NCBI RefSeq assembly: GCF_000621865.1
Contig: NZ_JHXE01000008.1
Location: forward strand, 62,001-126,000
Direction: 5' to 3'
DNA: 64,000 bases
Source of the DNA: Pseudobutyrivibrio sp. MD2005
GTDB taxonomy: Bacteria; Bacillota; Clostridia; Lachnospirales; Lachnospiraceae
The notes beneath the pieces were generated by a model that was not told the origin of the DNA, ran no database searches, and saw nothing but the letters and a program-made list of their open reading frames with translations. A program made the translations under genes and the position numbers. How positions within the stretch are numbered: the stretch's first letter is position 1; every line of letters begins with the position of its first letter. Positions 45,267 through 53,328 of this stretch are shown here, piece by piece.

Positions 45267-45893
45267 CTAGTTTGCTGTAATTGGTGAATCACAGTACTCA
45301 CACTGAGCCGAGCTGCCTCTTACAAGCAATACCTTTGCGCCACATCCTGGGCAAGTGCATGTTACTTCTTCCTGAGGATCAGCCTGAGCAAATGCATTCA
45401 TTGCATTGTTTATGAAAGATGGCTCTGGCTGAACAAGTGATATTGTTCTGTTTACCTCATCAATTGAAATGTTGCTAAGTACACCAACTGTTTGAAGATA
45501 CTTAAGCTCCTTAACTGCAGTATCATAAGGGATATTGCAAACAGCGGCAATGTTATCAATGCTGCCTTCCTTCTGGTTTACAATTAAATCGATGTATCTA
45601 CGGTTTCTAGCAGCTTTGTCTGTCAAAGTCTTTGAGTAATAAAGAAGAGCTCCACCACCTGCTATCATTAATATACCGTATATAGTTGACTCTGTAATCA
45701 TTGCTAGGCCGAGCACGATAAGCGCAATACCCGCGATGATGTACTTCTTTTTATCTGTAGAGCCAATAAATAAAGCATTTTTATTACCAGCGTTTCGCAT
45801 TATTAGAAGAGCAATACCTGCTGGCCAAAATACGATAAACATTAATACGATAAACCAACCTGATAGATACCATTTATTCTGATTATTATTCAT
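45267..45893 (-). CDS. Membrane protein with helix-turn-helix-like and zinc-ribbon parts
   Basis: The 208-residue protein has one helix near the N-terminus (about 12-32) and two more (about 50-90). A winged-helix-like segment follows (about 95-150, RRYIDLIVNQKEGSIDNIAAVCNIPYDTAVKELKYLQTVGVLSNISID), then a C-terminal zinc ribbon (CTCPGCGAKVLLVRGSSAQCEYCDSPI). The mix fits a membrane-bound accessory factor; no function is known to me. It is last in an operon with an SPFH protein. SD is GAGGGA. Confidence 0.75.
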   Translation of the reverse strand: MNNNQNKWYLSGWFIVLMFIVFWPAGIALLIMRNAGNKNALFIGSTDKKKYIIAGIALIVLGLAMITESTIYGILMIAGGGALLYYSKTLTDKAARNRRYIDLIVNQKEGSIDNIAAVCNIPYDTAVKELKYLQTVGVLSNISIDEVNRTISLVQPEPSFINNAMNAFAQADPQEEVTCTCPGCGAKVLLVRGSSAQCEYCDSPITAN

Positions 45894-45917
45894 TTTTATT
45901 CCCTCACTTCTATTATT

Positions 45918-46601
45918 CTAAAAAGGAGCTTTTATGCTAAGCTTACGCTTTCTTTCATCAGAAAGCTTCTCAATCTGCTTGCATAACTCCTCAATTTTTC
46001 CTTGATTGTTTTCATTAATTGCTTCTTTAAGAGAATCGATAGAATTTAAAATGTTTTCTTCCAAATCTACCACGTCTTCTCTGCTTGTTACCTGACCGCT
46101 AGCTAATGAATCATATGCATGCATTACTGTCTTGCGCTGTGGATTAGCATAATCCATATCAGCAACAGCACTCTTCATGCTCTCAAGAATGTACTTGAAG
46201 TTGATAAGCTGCTTGCTTCTTACAGCCTGCTGTTCTCCAATGTGTGAACCATGTAAAACAACGAATAAGAAAGCAACAAGGAACAAACAAAAAATACTAA
46301 ACTGAATGAAAAAAGCTCTTGCTGGTAAAAACCATAAAACAGTCTTGCAAACTGTACCAGCAATTAACTCAACTATGAGATAAAAAACTGTTACGCCTGT
46401 AACTTCATAAACAATAGGAAACGGTTTCTTATTGATATAAAAAATCTCAACGTATGCTGTAATCAATGCTGCTAGCATCATAAATGCGTAACAAATCCAA
46501 AATGTCATTGTGAATGTGGCACTGAACAAGAATAAGCCAACATTTCCCATAAGGATAAGTATTGCAGCAATAATGCCTCTAATAAATGTTCTGTTATTCA
46601 T
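45918..46601 (-). CDS. Four-helix membrane protein with cytoplasmic coiled coil
   Basis: The 227-residue protein has four membrane helices (about 7-130) and a cytoplasmic helical tail (about 135-227, LINFKYILESMKSAVADMDYANPQRKTVMHAYDSLASG). The tail resembles XpaC/TelA-region helices only loosely. Function is unknown. It is the middle gene of the SPFH operon, with AAGGAGG before the ATG. Confidence 0.72.
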   Translation of the reverse strand: MNNRTFIRGIIAAILILMGNVGLFLFSATFTMTFWICYAFMMLAALITAYVEIFYINKKPFPIVYEVTGVTVFYLIVELIAGTVCKTVLWFLPARAFFIQFSIFCLFLVAFLFVVLHGSHIGEQQAVRSKQLINFKYILESMKSAVADMDYANPQRKTVMHAYDSLASGQVTSREDVVDLEENILNSIDSLKEAINENNQGKIEELCKQIEKLSDERKRKLSIKAPF

Positions 46602-46623
46602 AACATTCCTCCTTCATGTTATA

Positions 46624-47922
46624 TTAATCTTCTTTTTTTGCTCCGCACGAACCACAGAATAGCTGTCCTGGCTGAAGCTCTGCGCCACATACCTTGCACT
46701 TGTTTACTACAGCTATTGGAGCGCCACACTGTCCACAGAATTTCATTCCTGGAAGGAGTTCTGCACCACATGAAGGACAAACTTCTTTTTTCTGCTCCAT
46801 AGGCTTTCCGCAATTTATACAGAATTTGCTTCCTGCTGGAACAGCTGCGTTACAGCTTGGACAGATTAGCTTTGCTGGGGCTGCTTCGGCACCTGCTGCT
46901 GCGCCTGCTAGAGGGCCTGCATTTTCACCTGTGTGCATAAGTGATTCAGCCATAGAACCCATAGCCTGACCCATTGCGAGTCCCATGCCGGCTCCCACAA
47001 ATGCACCACCTGTTGATGTATTTCCTGCTGCAGTCTTTAATGTGTCTGCATATTCCTGGCGTGCCCAACCGTTATTACCATCCTGGTCTCTAATTGTCAT
47101 ACGCTCGTAATCAGCCTGAGCCATCTGACCTGAAACATAACGATCAGCTTCAGAAGATTCTCTTCTAAGATTGAATCCAAGTCTCTCATCTGCAGCTAAC
47201 TGCTCACGCTCAAACATCTTCTCCTGACGCTGGATTCGAAGCTCTCTAATTCTGCCCATGCAAGGGTCATCTTCAGGAACTTCTATGCTCTCAATATAAT
47301 AATTGATAAGCTCCATTCCATATTCATCAAGAATATCATTGAGGATTGGCATCATATCATCAGCCAATGCCTTCTTTTTATTGCAAGTAACTAAGACTTC
47401 ATCTTCTTTAGAAACTAAATACTCAGCAAGTCCATCAGTGATGTTCTGAATAAATGCAGCTCTAAAGTTCTTAACGATATCCTGCTCTACAGCGCTTGCA
47501 TTTGCTCCAACAAACTTAAGGAAGAACTTCTTTCCATCCTTAACTACTACTGAATATGAGCCACGAGCCTGTACATGAACCTCGATTCCCCATACAGGAT
47601 CAATAACTCTGATTGGAGTACCTGTACCCCACTTAAGCTCTAAGTGATGTGACTTGTTGATGTAGTAAACTTTACAGTTGTAAGCACTTACTCCACCTGA
47701 TACAAACTTTGCAACAAACTTAGTTAAAAATGGATAGTTTTCAGTAGTAAGTGTATATTTACCTGGACCAAAAACCTCCTCGATAACACCATCCTTCATG
47801 AACAGTGCTTCTTCATATTCAGCGACAATAAGCTGTGAACCTATATTAAAGTCTTCATAAGGGACCTTTGAACACAGTGAATTGCCCATTGATGTATTTT
47901 TTATTACAGAAATAATTGGCAT
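46624..47922 (-). CDS. SPFH-domain protein with C-terminal zinc ribbons (YdjI-like)
   Basis: The 432-residue protein has an SPFH/band-7-like domain (about 30-250, with LIVAEYEEALFMKDGVIEEVFGPGKYTL). A Gly/Ala-rich stretch (about 285-345) leads to three zinc ribbons (CPSCNAAVPAGSKFCINCG, CPSCGAELLPGMKFCGQCG, CKVCGAELQPGQLFCGSCG). This matches the virion core protein/YdjI family, which in Bacillus acts with membrane partners at phage-shock-like sites. It is first in the operon with two Zn-ribbon or helical membrane proteins. ATG 47922 follows GGAGG; the GTG at 47931 lies within that SD. A TATAAT at 47954-47959 is the likely -10. Confidence 0.88.
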   Translation of the reverse strand: MPIISVIKNTSMGNSLCSKVPYEDFNIGSQLIVAEYEEALFMKDGVIEEVFGPGKYTLTTENYPFLTKFVAKFVSGGVSAYNCKVYYINKSHHLELKWGTGTPIRVIDPVWGIEVHVQARGSYSVVVKDGKKFFLKFVGANASAVEQDIVKNFRAAFIQNITDGLAEYLVSKEDEVLVTCNKKKALADDMMPILNDILDEYGMELINYYIESIEVPEDDPCMGRIRELRIQRQEKMFEREQLAADERLGFNLRRESSEADRYVSGQMAQADYERMTIRDQDGNNGWARQEYADTLKTAAGNTSTGGAFVGAGMGLAMGQAMGSMAESLMHTGENAGPLAGAAAGAEAAPAKLICPSCNAAVPAGSKFCINCGKPMEQKKEVCPSCGAELLPGMKFCGQCGAPIAVVNKCKVCGAELQPGQLFCGSCGAKKED

Positions 47923-47983
47923 ATTTTCCACCTCCGATAGTAAAACCTTTTTAATTATACAGTATTGGATAATCTAATTCCAT

Positions 47984-48011
47984 AAAAATGCCCCATTCCT
48001 AGGGAATTTTT
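47984..48011 (-). terminator. Terminator of the P-loop kinase gene
   Basis: On the minus strand AAAAAT-T-CCC (48002-48011) can pair with GGG-GC-ATTTTT (47984-47994), a short imperfect stem ending in ATTTTT. It is 10 bp after the stop. Confidence 0.5.
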
Positions 48012-48020
48012 ATTGTTTTT

Positions 48021-48758
48021 CTATTCTATAATTTCGTATTCATCATTTTCCCTTATTCTAAGGTGTAAATCAGCTTTCTTGGAATTGCGCAAGACCTCAA
48101 TGGCATTTCTCATATCAGATTTTTCTACAAACTCTTTTGCTTGTTCCAAAGGAGTGTTCTTTGCCTTTCGCTCCACTAGGCGACTTCTCAGCATATCCTC
48201 ATCAGCAGATATAAAGATGGTGTAATCCGCATAGACCGACAAATCTCTCCAGCCATCTTCATCTAACAGCAGATAATTGCCCTCTAAGAGTACAATATCC
48301 GAATCTATCTGAATTGTGTCTTCCACAGGATTGTGTAAGTTTCTATCATACGTAGGCCAGCCGCATTTTGTACCACTAGCTACCAGCCTGATTCTATCTG
48401 TAAGAGCTTTCAAATCAAAGGTAATTGGAGCGCCTTTGATTTCTACCATTTTTATTATCTGTCCATCTCTTTCGATTTCATGGCTAAGCAAATAATCCTG
48501 ATAATGATGGAATCCATCCATTCCGATTGTCTGAATCCCTTTCAAGCCCTTGGTGGTCTTGGACAAATGCTCCAAGAAATCTAACAATGTACTCTTTCCT
48601 GCACCTGGAGGTGCAGCCAGCATCACTAATAGTCTTCCATTCTTTTGCTTTTGCATTTCTGTCAGCCTTTTAAGCAACGGTATAAAAATCTCATTTATGT
48701 TTTCATCACTGTAATAGGCTGTTATATCATATCCATTTATACATGCATTGTATTCCAT
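48021..48758 (-). CDS. Uridine kinase-like P-loop sugar or nucleoside kinase
   Basis: The 245-residue protein has Walker A MLAAPPGAGKSTLLDFL (about 46-62) and the substrate loop GMDGFHHYQDYL. WPTYDRNLHNPVEDTIQID and the Walker B-like VLLEGNYLLLDEDGWRDL follow, the pattern of PRK09270-type nucleoside/fructose kinases related to PanK and uridine kinase. The exact substrate is open. ATG 48758 follows GGAGGGG; an ATG at 48770 overlaps that SD and is not used. Confidence 0.85.
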   Translation of the reverse strand: MEYNACINGYDITAYYSDENINEIFIPLLKRLTEMQKQKNGRLLVMLAAPPGAGKSTLLDFLEHLSKTTKGLKGIQTIGMDGFHHYQDYLLSHEIERDGQIIKMVEIKGAPITFDLKALTDRIRLVASGTKCGWPTYDRNLHNPVEDTIQIDSDIVLLEGNYLLLDEDGWRDLSVYADYTIFISADEDMLRSRLVERKAKNTPLEQAKEFVEKSDMRNAIEVLRNSKKADLHLRIRENDEYEIIE

Positions 48759-48834
48759 TGTCCCCTCCATTTTATAGTTACACTCTCACTTGTTTAATTA
48801 TGGCATAATGCATTCATTTAATAAATAATTCAAC

Positions 48835-48898
48835 CGACACAATTATCGAACATTTTGCAACAAAATGTTTGATATGTCGTGGACAATTCTCTTTTAAT
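48835..48898 (+). promoter_or_regulatory. Promoter of the condensation cassette with dyad operator
   Basis: TTGATA (48869-48874), an 18-bp spacer and TTTAAT (48893-48898) give a start point near 48905. Directly upstream, AACATTTTG-CAA-CAAAATGTT (48849-48869) is a perfect 9-bp inverted repeat, flanked by CGACA (48835-48839) and TGTCG (48875-48879). The site is placed to control this promoter. The TetR-type protein encoded at 52614-53189 is a natural candidate to bind it. Confidence 0.65.
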
Positions 48899-48912
48899 TG
48901 TTCATTAACTTC

Positions 48913-48984
48913 CCTGCCCTCTAGAATCCACATAGTCAATATGCTATCTTCCTTTAAAAATAATTAAAACAACGAGAGGGCAGG
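48913..48984 (+). promoter_or_regulatory. Leader hairpin that can mask the SD of the condensation gene
   Basis: CCTGCCCTCT (48913-48922) is exactly complementary to AGAGGGCAGG (48975-48984). The second arm contains the Shine-Dalgarno and ends 2 nt before the ATG. The loop is 52 nt. When closed, the ribosome site is buried. The predicted start point (48905) leaves both arms in the mRNA. Confidence 0.65.
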
Positions 48985-48986
48985 TT

Positions 48987-50369
48987 ATGAAAAAATACCC
49001 ACTGACACCAGCGCAGAAAATGCATTATAACTGGATTCGTAGGTACAATACTCAGCAGGTTTCAGGGCTTAGTATTGTGGCTTCTTTAAAAGCAGATATC
49101 AATTTTGATTTGCTAAAGAAATGTATCCAGCTAGAAATCGAAAGATACGGTTGTATGCGCGTTCAATTTACAAAACCAGATAAAGAGGGCAACATACTTC
49201 AGTATATTGTTAAGAATAAAAAATATGATATTCCATTAAAAGATTTATCAGACATGACCATGGAGGAAGCCAACAAGACAATGCAGTCATGGGCATATCA
49301 AACTATAGATGGCGATGACATCCCAATGTTTGAGATTTTCCTTATGAAGCTTCCTGATGGCTACAATGGATTCTTCCTCCATATGGATCACCGGCTTATC
49401 GATTCATGTGGTGTGACAGTTCTTACTAACGACATTATGTCTCTTTACACTCACTTTAAATTTGATGCGCCTATGCCTGACGATTTAGCTGATTACGAGA
49501 CAGTTTTACAGAATGATATAAAGAAAGCCTCAAACGAGAAACGCTTCCTTAAAGACAAAAAGTTTTGGGACGACATGCTTGATAAATGGGGCGAGCCTAT
49601 TTACAGCGATATTGCAGGTCCCGAAACACTTGAAAAAGCCAGAAAGGCTCATAATAATCCAAAGCTTAATTCAGCGGATATAGAGCTTAAAAATCTTTTT
49701 GTTGAAGTAAGTGATTATAAGTTAGATGCCGTAGCTGCAAAGCAGTTGTTTGATTTTTGCCAAAATCATCAGCTATCTATGACAAATCTTTTGTTGCTTG
49801 GTATGCGCACATATCTTTCAAAAGTTAACAATGGACAGGAAGATATTTCCATCCAGAATTTCATTTCTAGACGCTCTACACACGATGAATGGACTTCTGG
49901 TGGAAGCCGTACAATAATGTTTCCATGCCGAACAGTGCTGGGGAGTGAGACTGAATTCTTGGAAGCTGCTTATGAAATACAAAATATGCAAAATCAAATC
50001 TATATGCATGCCAATTATGATCCTGATTTGATTTATGAAGAAATAGAAAAAAGATATGGCACACCTAAAAACACCACTTACGAAAGCTGCTACTTAACAT
50101 ATCAGCCGATGCCAGTCAAATTGGAAAATCCTTATTTAAAAGACATTCCAATGTACTGCAAATGGTTTGCAAATGGTGCAGCTACAAAGAAAATGTATCT
50201 AACTGTTTCACATACTGAAGATGGTGGTATGAATTTTTCTTATCACTATCAGGTTGCTGACCTGACAGAAAAGCAGGTTGAAGTATTTAACTATTACTTG
50301 ATGCGAATCATTTTCAGAGGTGTTGAACAGCCTAATTTAACACTCGGAGAAATTATTAATCTTGTATAA
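48987..50369 (+). CDS. Stand-alone condensation-domain protein
   Basis: The 460-residue protein resembles NRPS condensation or BAHD-like acyltransferase domains. It begins YPLTPAQKMHYNWIRRYN (C1-like) and has FFLHMDHRLIDSCG, where HMDHRLID stands in for HHxxxDG. NLLLLGMRTYLSKVNNGQEDISI and the IQNMQNQIYMHANYD helix follow. It should join an acyl or aminoacyl group on the carrier protein encoded next to an amine or alcohol. The SD (GAGGGCAGG) can be masked by the leader hairpin. First of a three-gene operon with the carrier and adenylating enzyme. Confidence 0.82.
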   Translation: MKKYPLTPAQKMHYNWIRRYNTQQVSGLSIVASLKADINFDLLKKCIQLEIERYGCMRVQFTKPDKEGNILQYIVKNKKYDIPLKDLSDMTMEEANKTMQSWAYQTIDGDDIPMFEIFLMKLPDGYNGFFLHMDHRLIDSCGVTVLTNDIMSLYTHFKFDAPMPDDLADYETVLQNDIKKASNEKRFLKDKKFWDDMLDKWGEPIYSDIAGPETLEKARKAHNNPKLNSADIELKNLFVEVSDYKLDAVAAKQLFDFCQNHQLSMTNLLLLGMRTYLSKVNNGQEDISIQNFISRRSTHDEWTSGGSRTIMFPCRTVLGSETEFLEAAYEIQNMQNQIYMHANYDPDLIYEEIEKRYGTPKNTTYESCYLTYQPMPVKLENPYLKDIPMYCKWFANGAATKKMYLTVSHTEDGGMNFSYHYQVADLTEKQVEVFNYYLMRIIFRGVEQPNLTLGEIINLV

Positions 50370-50389
50370 ATGAATGGGAGGTAATCATT

Positions 50390-50629
50390 ATGTCATTAGA
50401 GAAAAAGTTTAAGGAATTAGTATCACAGTACTGCATGGCTTCGCCAGAAGATTTAAAGGGCTCAAGCCGTTTTCGTGAAGATTTAGATTTCAGCTCACTT
50501 GATTTCATGTCTTTCTTGGGCGAGCTTGAGGATGAGTTTGATGTAGAGCTTGAGAAGGACAAGATTGTAAATATTCGCACTATCGATGAAGCTTTATCTA
50601 TGATTCAGGATTTACAGGAGGCATCATAA
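50390..50629 (+). CDS. Acyl/peptidyl carrier protein
   Basis: The 79-residue acidic four-helix carrier has the phosphopantetheine site in REDLDFSSLDFMSFLGELEDEFDVEL. The modified Ser is in FSSLDF, a variant of the usual DSL motif. It is dedicated to the neighbouring condensation and adenylation enzymes by position. Its stop overlaps the ligase ATG by 1 nt (TAATG). SD is GGGAGG. Confidence 0.88.
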   Translation: MSLEKKFKELVSQYCMASPEDLKGSSRFREDLDFSSLDFMSFLGELEDEFDVELEKDKIVNIRTIDEALSMIQDLQEAS

Positions 50630-52158
50630 TGGATACTATCAGAACTCTTTGGGATAGAACAGCTGCAAGCTTTAAAGACCTGACAGCAATCAGATATCTG
50701 GAAAAGAAAGATGTTAAAGAAGTCACTTATGATAGCCTTAATAAGAGAATCACATTGATCAGAACCGGCCTTTTTAATACTGGTATTTCTGAAGATCATA
50801 TTGCTATTATTGGCGAATCTAGCGTCAATTGGATTGCCAGCTACCTTGCTGTTGTCACAGGCAACAACATTGCTGTTCCACTGGATGCATTGCTTCCTGC
50901 AGAGGATTTAATCGATCTATTAAATCGTTCTCATGCAAAGGTCTTGTTTTTAAGTCCAAAGCTCATTGACTTAGCAGAAGTAGCTCTTAAGAATTGCGCT
51001 GAGCTAAAACAGATTTGGTTGCTTAGCGATTCCTATGAGCAATTTGTTCCAAATGCAAAAATCGGCACTATACCTGAGTTGATGAATCTTGGCAACAATA
51101 ACGCAAAAACACCTACATCAGATTCTGCTTCTCTTGCTACTATCATCTTTACTTCCGGAACTACTGGAAAGAGCAAGGGCGTAATGCTTACTCAGAAAAA
51201 TCTCTATGACAACGTGGAAAATGTGCACTATGAAGTGGATCCTGGTTGCGTCATGATGAGCGTTCTTCCAATTCATCATGCATACTGCCTTGTAATGGAT
51301 TGGCTAAAGGGATTCTCGCTTGGCTCTATAGTTTGTATCAACGATTCCTTCATGCATATGGTAAGAAACATGAGCATATTCAAGCCAGAAGTAATGCTTA
51401 TGGTTCCTTTGATGATTGAATCTATTTATAAGCGTATATCTGCTACACCAGATGCGCCAGTAGAATTAATCAAAAATAAAGTGTTTGGTGGAAACCTTAG
51501 GATAATATTTACAGGTGGTGCCCACCTAGACCCGTTCTATATTGATGAATATGCGAAATATGGTGTTGATATTTTAGAAGGCTACGGCATGTCAGAATGC
51601 TCTCCTGTTATCACAACAAACACTCCTGAATGCCATAAGCCAGGCTCAATTGGAAAGCCTCTTGATAATGTTGAAATAAAGATTGAAGATGGCGAAATTC
51701 TCGTACGTGGTACAAGCGTAATGCGTGGCTATTATGAAATGCCAGAAGAGACAGCGCAGGCATTTACAGATGGCTGGCTTCACACTGGGGACAAGGGTTA
51801 CATCGATGAAGACGGATATCTTTTCATCAATGGACGTGTGAAGAATCTTATTATTATGTCAAATGGTGAAAATATTTCTCCTGAGGAAATCGAAAATAAG
51901 ATTGCCCTTAATCCTCTTGTTGCTGAGGTTATTATCGCTGGAAACAACACTGGCCTTACAGCCCATATATATCCAGATCAGGATGTAATTGAAAGACGCG
52001 GATTAAGTGATGCTGATGTGCAGACCACACTTCAGGAATTTATTGATAGTTACAACAGTGCTCAGCCTAGCTACAGACATATCACTAGTCTCATAGTTAG
52101 AAATGAGCCATTCATTAGAAACACTACTGGCAAGATTAAAAGAACTCAAATTGCTTAG
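50629..52158 (+). CDS. AMP-forming acyl/aminoacyl ligase
   Basis: A 509-residue member of the ANL family (acyl-CoA synthetase / NRPS A domain). It has the P-loop IIFTSGTTGKSKGVMLT (about 181-197), ILEGYGMSECSPVIT (A5-like), GWLHTGDKGYIDEDGYLFINGR (A7/A8) and a C-terminal NTTGKIKRTQI with the catalytic Lys. Overall it looks closer to fatty-acid than to amino-acid activating enzymes (GYGMSECSP). It should load the carrier encoded just before it. Coupled by 1-nt overlap; SD is AGGAGG. Ends the operon, with array E following. Confidence 0.88.
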   Translation: MDTIRTLWDRTAASFKDLTAIRYLEKKDVKEVTYDSLNKRITLIRTGLFNTGISEDHIAIIGESSVNWIASYLAVVTGNNIAVPLDALLPAEDLIDLLNRSHAKVLFLSPKLIDLAEVALKNCAELKQIWLLSDSYEQFVPNAKIGTIPELMNLGNNNAKTPTSDSASLATIIFTSGTTGKSKGVMLTQKNLYDNVENVHYEVDPGCVMMSVLPIHHAYCLVMDWLKGFSLGSIVCINDSFMHMVRNMSIFKPEVMLMVPLMIESIYKRISATPDAPVELIKNKVFGGNLRIIFTGGAHLDPFYIDEYAKYGVDILEGYGMSECSPVITTNTPECHKPGSIGKPLDNVEIKIEDGEILVRGTSVMRGYYEMPEETAQAFTDGWLHTGDKGYIDEDGYLFINGRVKNLIIMSNGENISPEEIENKIALNPLVAEVIIAGNNTGLTAHIYPDQDVIERRGLSDADVQTTLQEFIDSYNSAQPSYRHITSLIVRNEPFIRNTTGKIKRTQIA

Positions 52159-52182
52159 TTGAACAAAAACCTGCGAAAATAG

Positions 52183-52545
52183 TTAAGTGATTATGTCTTA
52201 TTTCTAATTTCACTTAAATTGCGAAGGCTGTTAAGTTTTTTAATTCGAAAAAATTTTTTCACTTAAAATTTGTTAAATATTTTTAATTATAGTTAGGTTG
52301 AATTTAAATGATTTTTTATTTCACTTAACTTTCTTGGGTTTATGTTAAGTTTATTTAGAAAAATCACATTCTAACTTAACCCAGATAAAAATTGTAATGA
52401 AAAATTTAAGTTTATTTTTCGAAAGTGACTTTGATACTTAACAGAAGTTGGCAATTTTAAGTGTAAAAATCAGAATTCATATTCCACTTAACTTTTTCCT
52501 TGTTTTTCATTAAGTGAATCTTGCTAATTTGAAATCCAAACTTCA
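52183..52545. repeat. Array E: seven TTAAGTG/CACTTAA inverted-repeat units
   Basis: Left arms start at 52183, 52231, 52293, 52345, 52406, 52457 and 52510. Right arms start 28-30 bp after each: 52211, 52260, 52322, 52373, 52436, 52485 and a degenerate one at 52539 (AACTTCA). Orientation alternates strictly through all fourteen arms. Distances between units are 48, 62, 52, 61, 51 and 53 bp. The arm word and inner spacing are the same as array D, 15.5 kb away; spacers are unrelated. It fills most of the gap between convergent genes. A hairpin CAATATTTTCT/AGAAAATATTG (about 52583-52607) near its right end has no T-run. Confidence 0.85.
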
Positions 52546-52613
52546 TTTCCTATAAAATGGGCAGAATTTGGCTTTGCCAATCAATATTTTCTTTCAGAAA
52601 ATATTGGTCATGT

Positions 52614-53189
52614 CTATACTCCCATAAACGGAAGAACTCCATTTAAAAATATTTTTGTTAGAATATCTGCAATTTCTTCTGCGTCCTCTTCACAGTCTCC
52701 CGCTGTCCATTTGTGAAGAATACCAAGATTCAAACCGATAGTGGCTGCAATATAATACGAAAACTCTTTATTGTTTTTTACAATTTCCGAATCGCCCTCA
52801 CTTATTTTAGCAACGTAGCGATGGAACATAATCATTGCTTTTTCTAAGAAGCTGTCACCTCTTGGGCTATGCAAGATACTTGATAAGAATGGATTATCCT
52901 TTGTGTAATTGCAAATTGCTAAGAAATATGAGTGACATAACTGATGGTCATTCTTTGGATGAAAGCTCTCCATCAATTCAAAAATATCCTCAATTGTCTT
53001 GTCCTCTGCAGCTGAAATCAAAGCTGGCACGTTCTCATAGTGATTATAAAATGTGCTTCGAACAATACCTGATTTCTTAACTACATCAGCCACTGTGATT
53101 TTCTCGAATTGCTTTTCTTTACTCAGCAAAAAGAACGCGCCTAAAATGGCTTCTTCAGCTGTGCTGTATCTTTCATCTAATTCTTTCAT
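52614..53189 (-). CDS. TetR-family transcriptional regulator
   Basis: The 191-residue protein has an N-terminal helix-turn-helix (about 10-57, AEEAILGAFFLLSKEKQFEKITVADVVKKSGIVRSTFYNHYENVPALISAAED). The all-helical C-terminal ligand domain carries a TetR_C-like segment ending ILTKIFLNGVLPFMG. It converges on the condensation / carrier / ligase operon and is the only regulator near, so it may control it via the dyad at 48849-48869. ATG 53189 follows CGGAGA; the longer frame to 53240 runs into the pgm terminator. Confidence 0.88.
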   Translation of the reverse strand: MKELDERYSTAEEAILGAFFLLSKEKQFEKITVADVVKKSGIVRSTFYNHYENVPALISAAEDKTIEDIFELMESFHPKNDHQLCHSYFLAICNYTKDNPFLSSILHSPRGDSFLEKAMIMFHRYVAKISEGDSEIVKNNKEFSYYIAATIGLNLGILHKWTAGDCEEDAEEIADILTKIFLNGVLPFMGV

Positions 53190-53215
53190 AACAATCTCCG
53201 TATATAAAATGTTGT

Positions 53216-53317
53216 AAAAAAGCCAGTGGGTAGCTAACAAGCTCTAATATTACTTAAGGAGAGCTTTCTTCAGCTCGACGTAGTAATATTATGGCTTGTA
53301 AGCGTAACACACTGGCT
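53216..53317 (-). terminator. Unusually long, multi-stem terminator of the phosphoglucomutase gene
   Basis: AGCCAGTG/CACTGGCT (53221-53228, 53310-53317) enclose ACAAGC/GCTTGT (53237-53242, 53294-53299) and TAATATTAC/GTAATATTA (53245-53253, 53283-53291). An inner AGCT/AGCT lies at about 53262-53275. On the minus strand the outermost stem is followed by TTTTTT. The whole is about 100 nt, far longer than the other terminators here. It ends just upstream of the TetR gene. Confidence 0.75.
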
Positions 53318-53328
53318 ACCTATAAAAC

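Noticed and set aside
52560-52612. Terminator for TetR or the ligase operon
   Set aside because: The hairpins there (TTGGC/GCCAA and an 11-bp AT stem) have no T-run in either direction.
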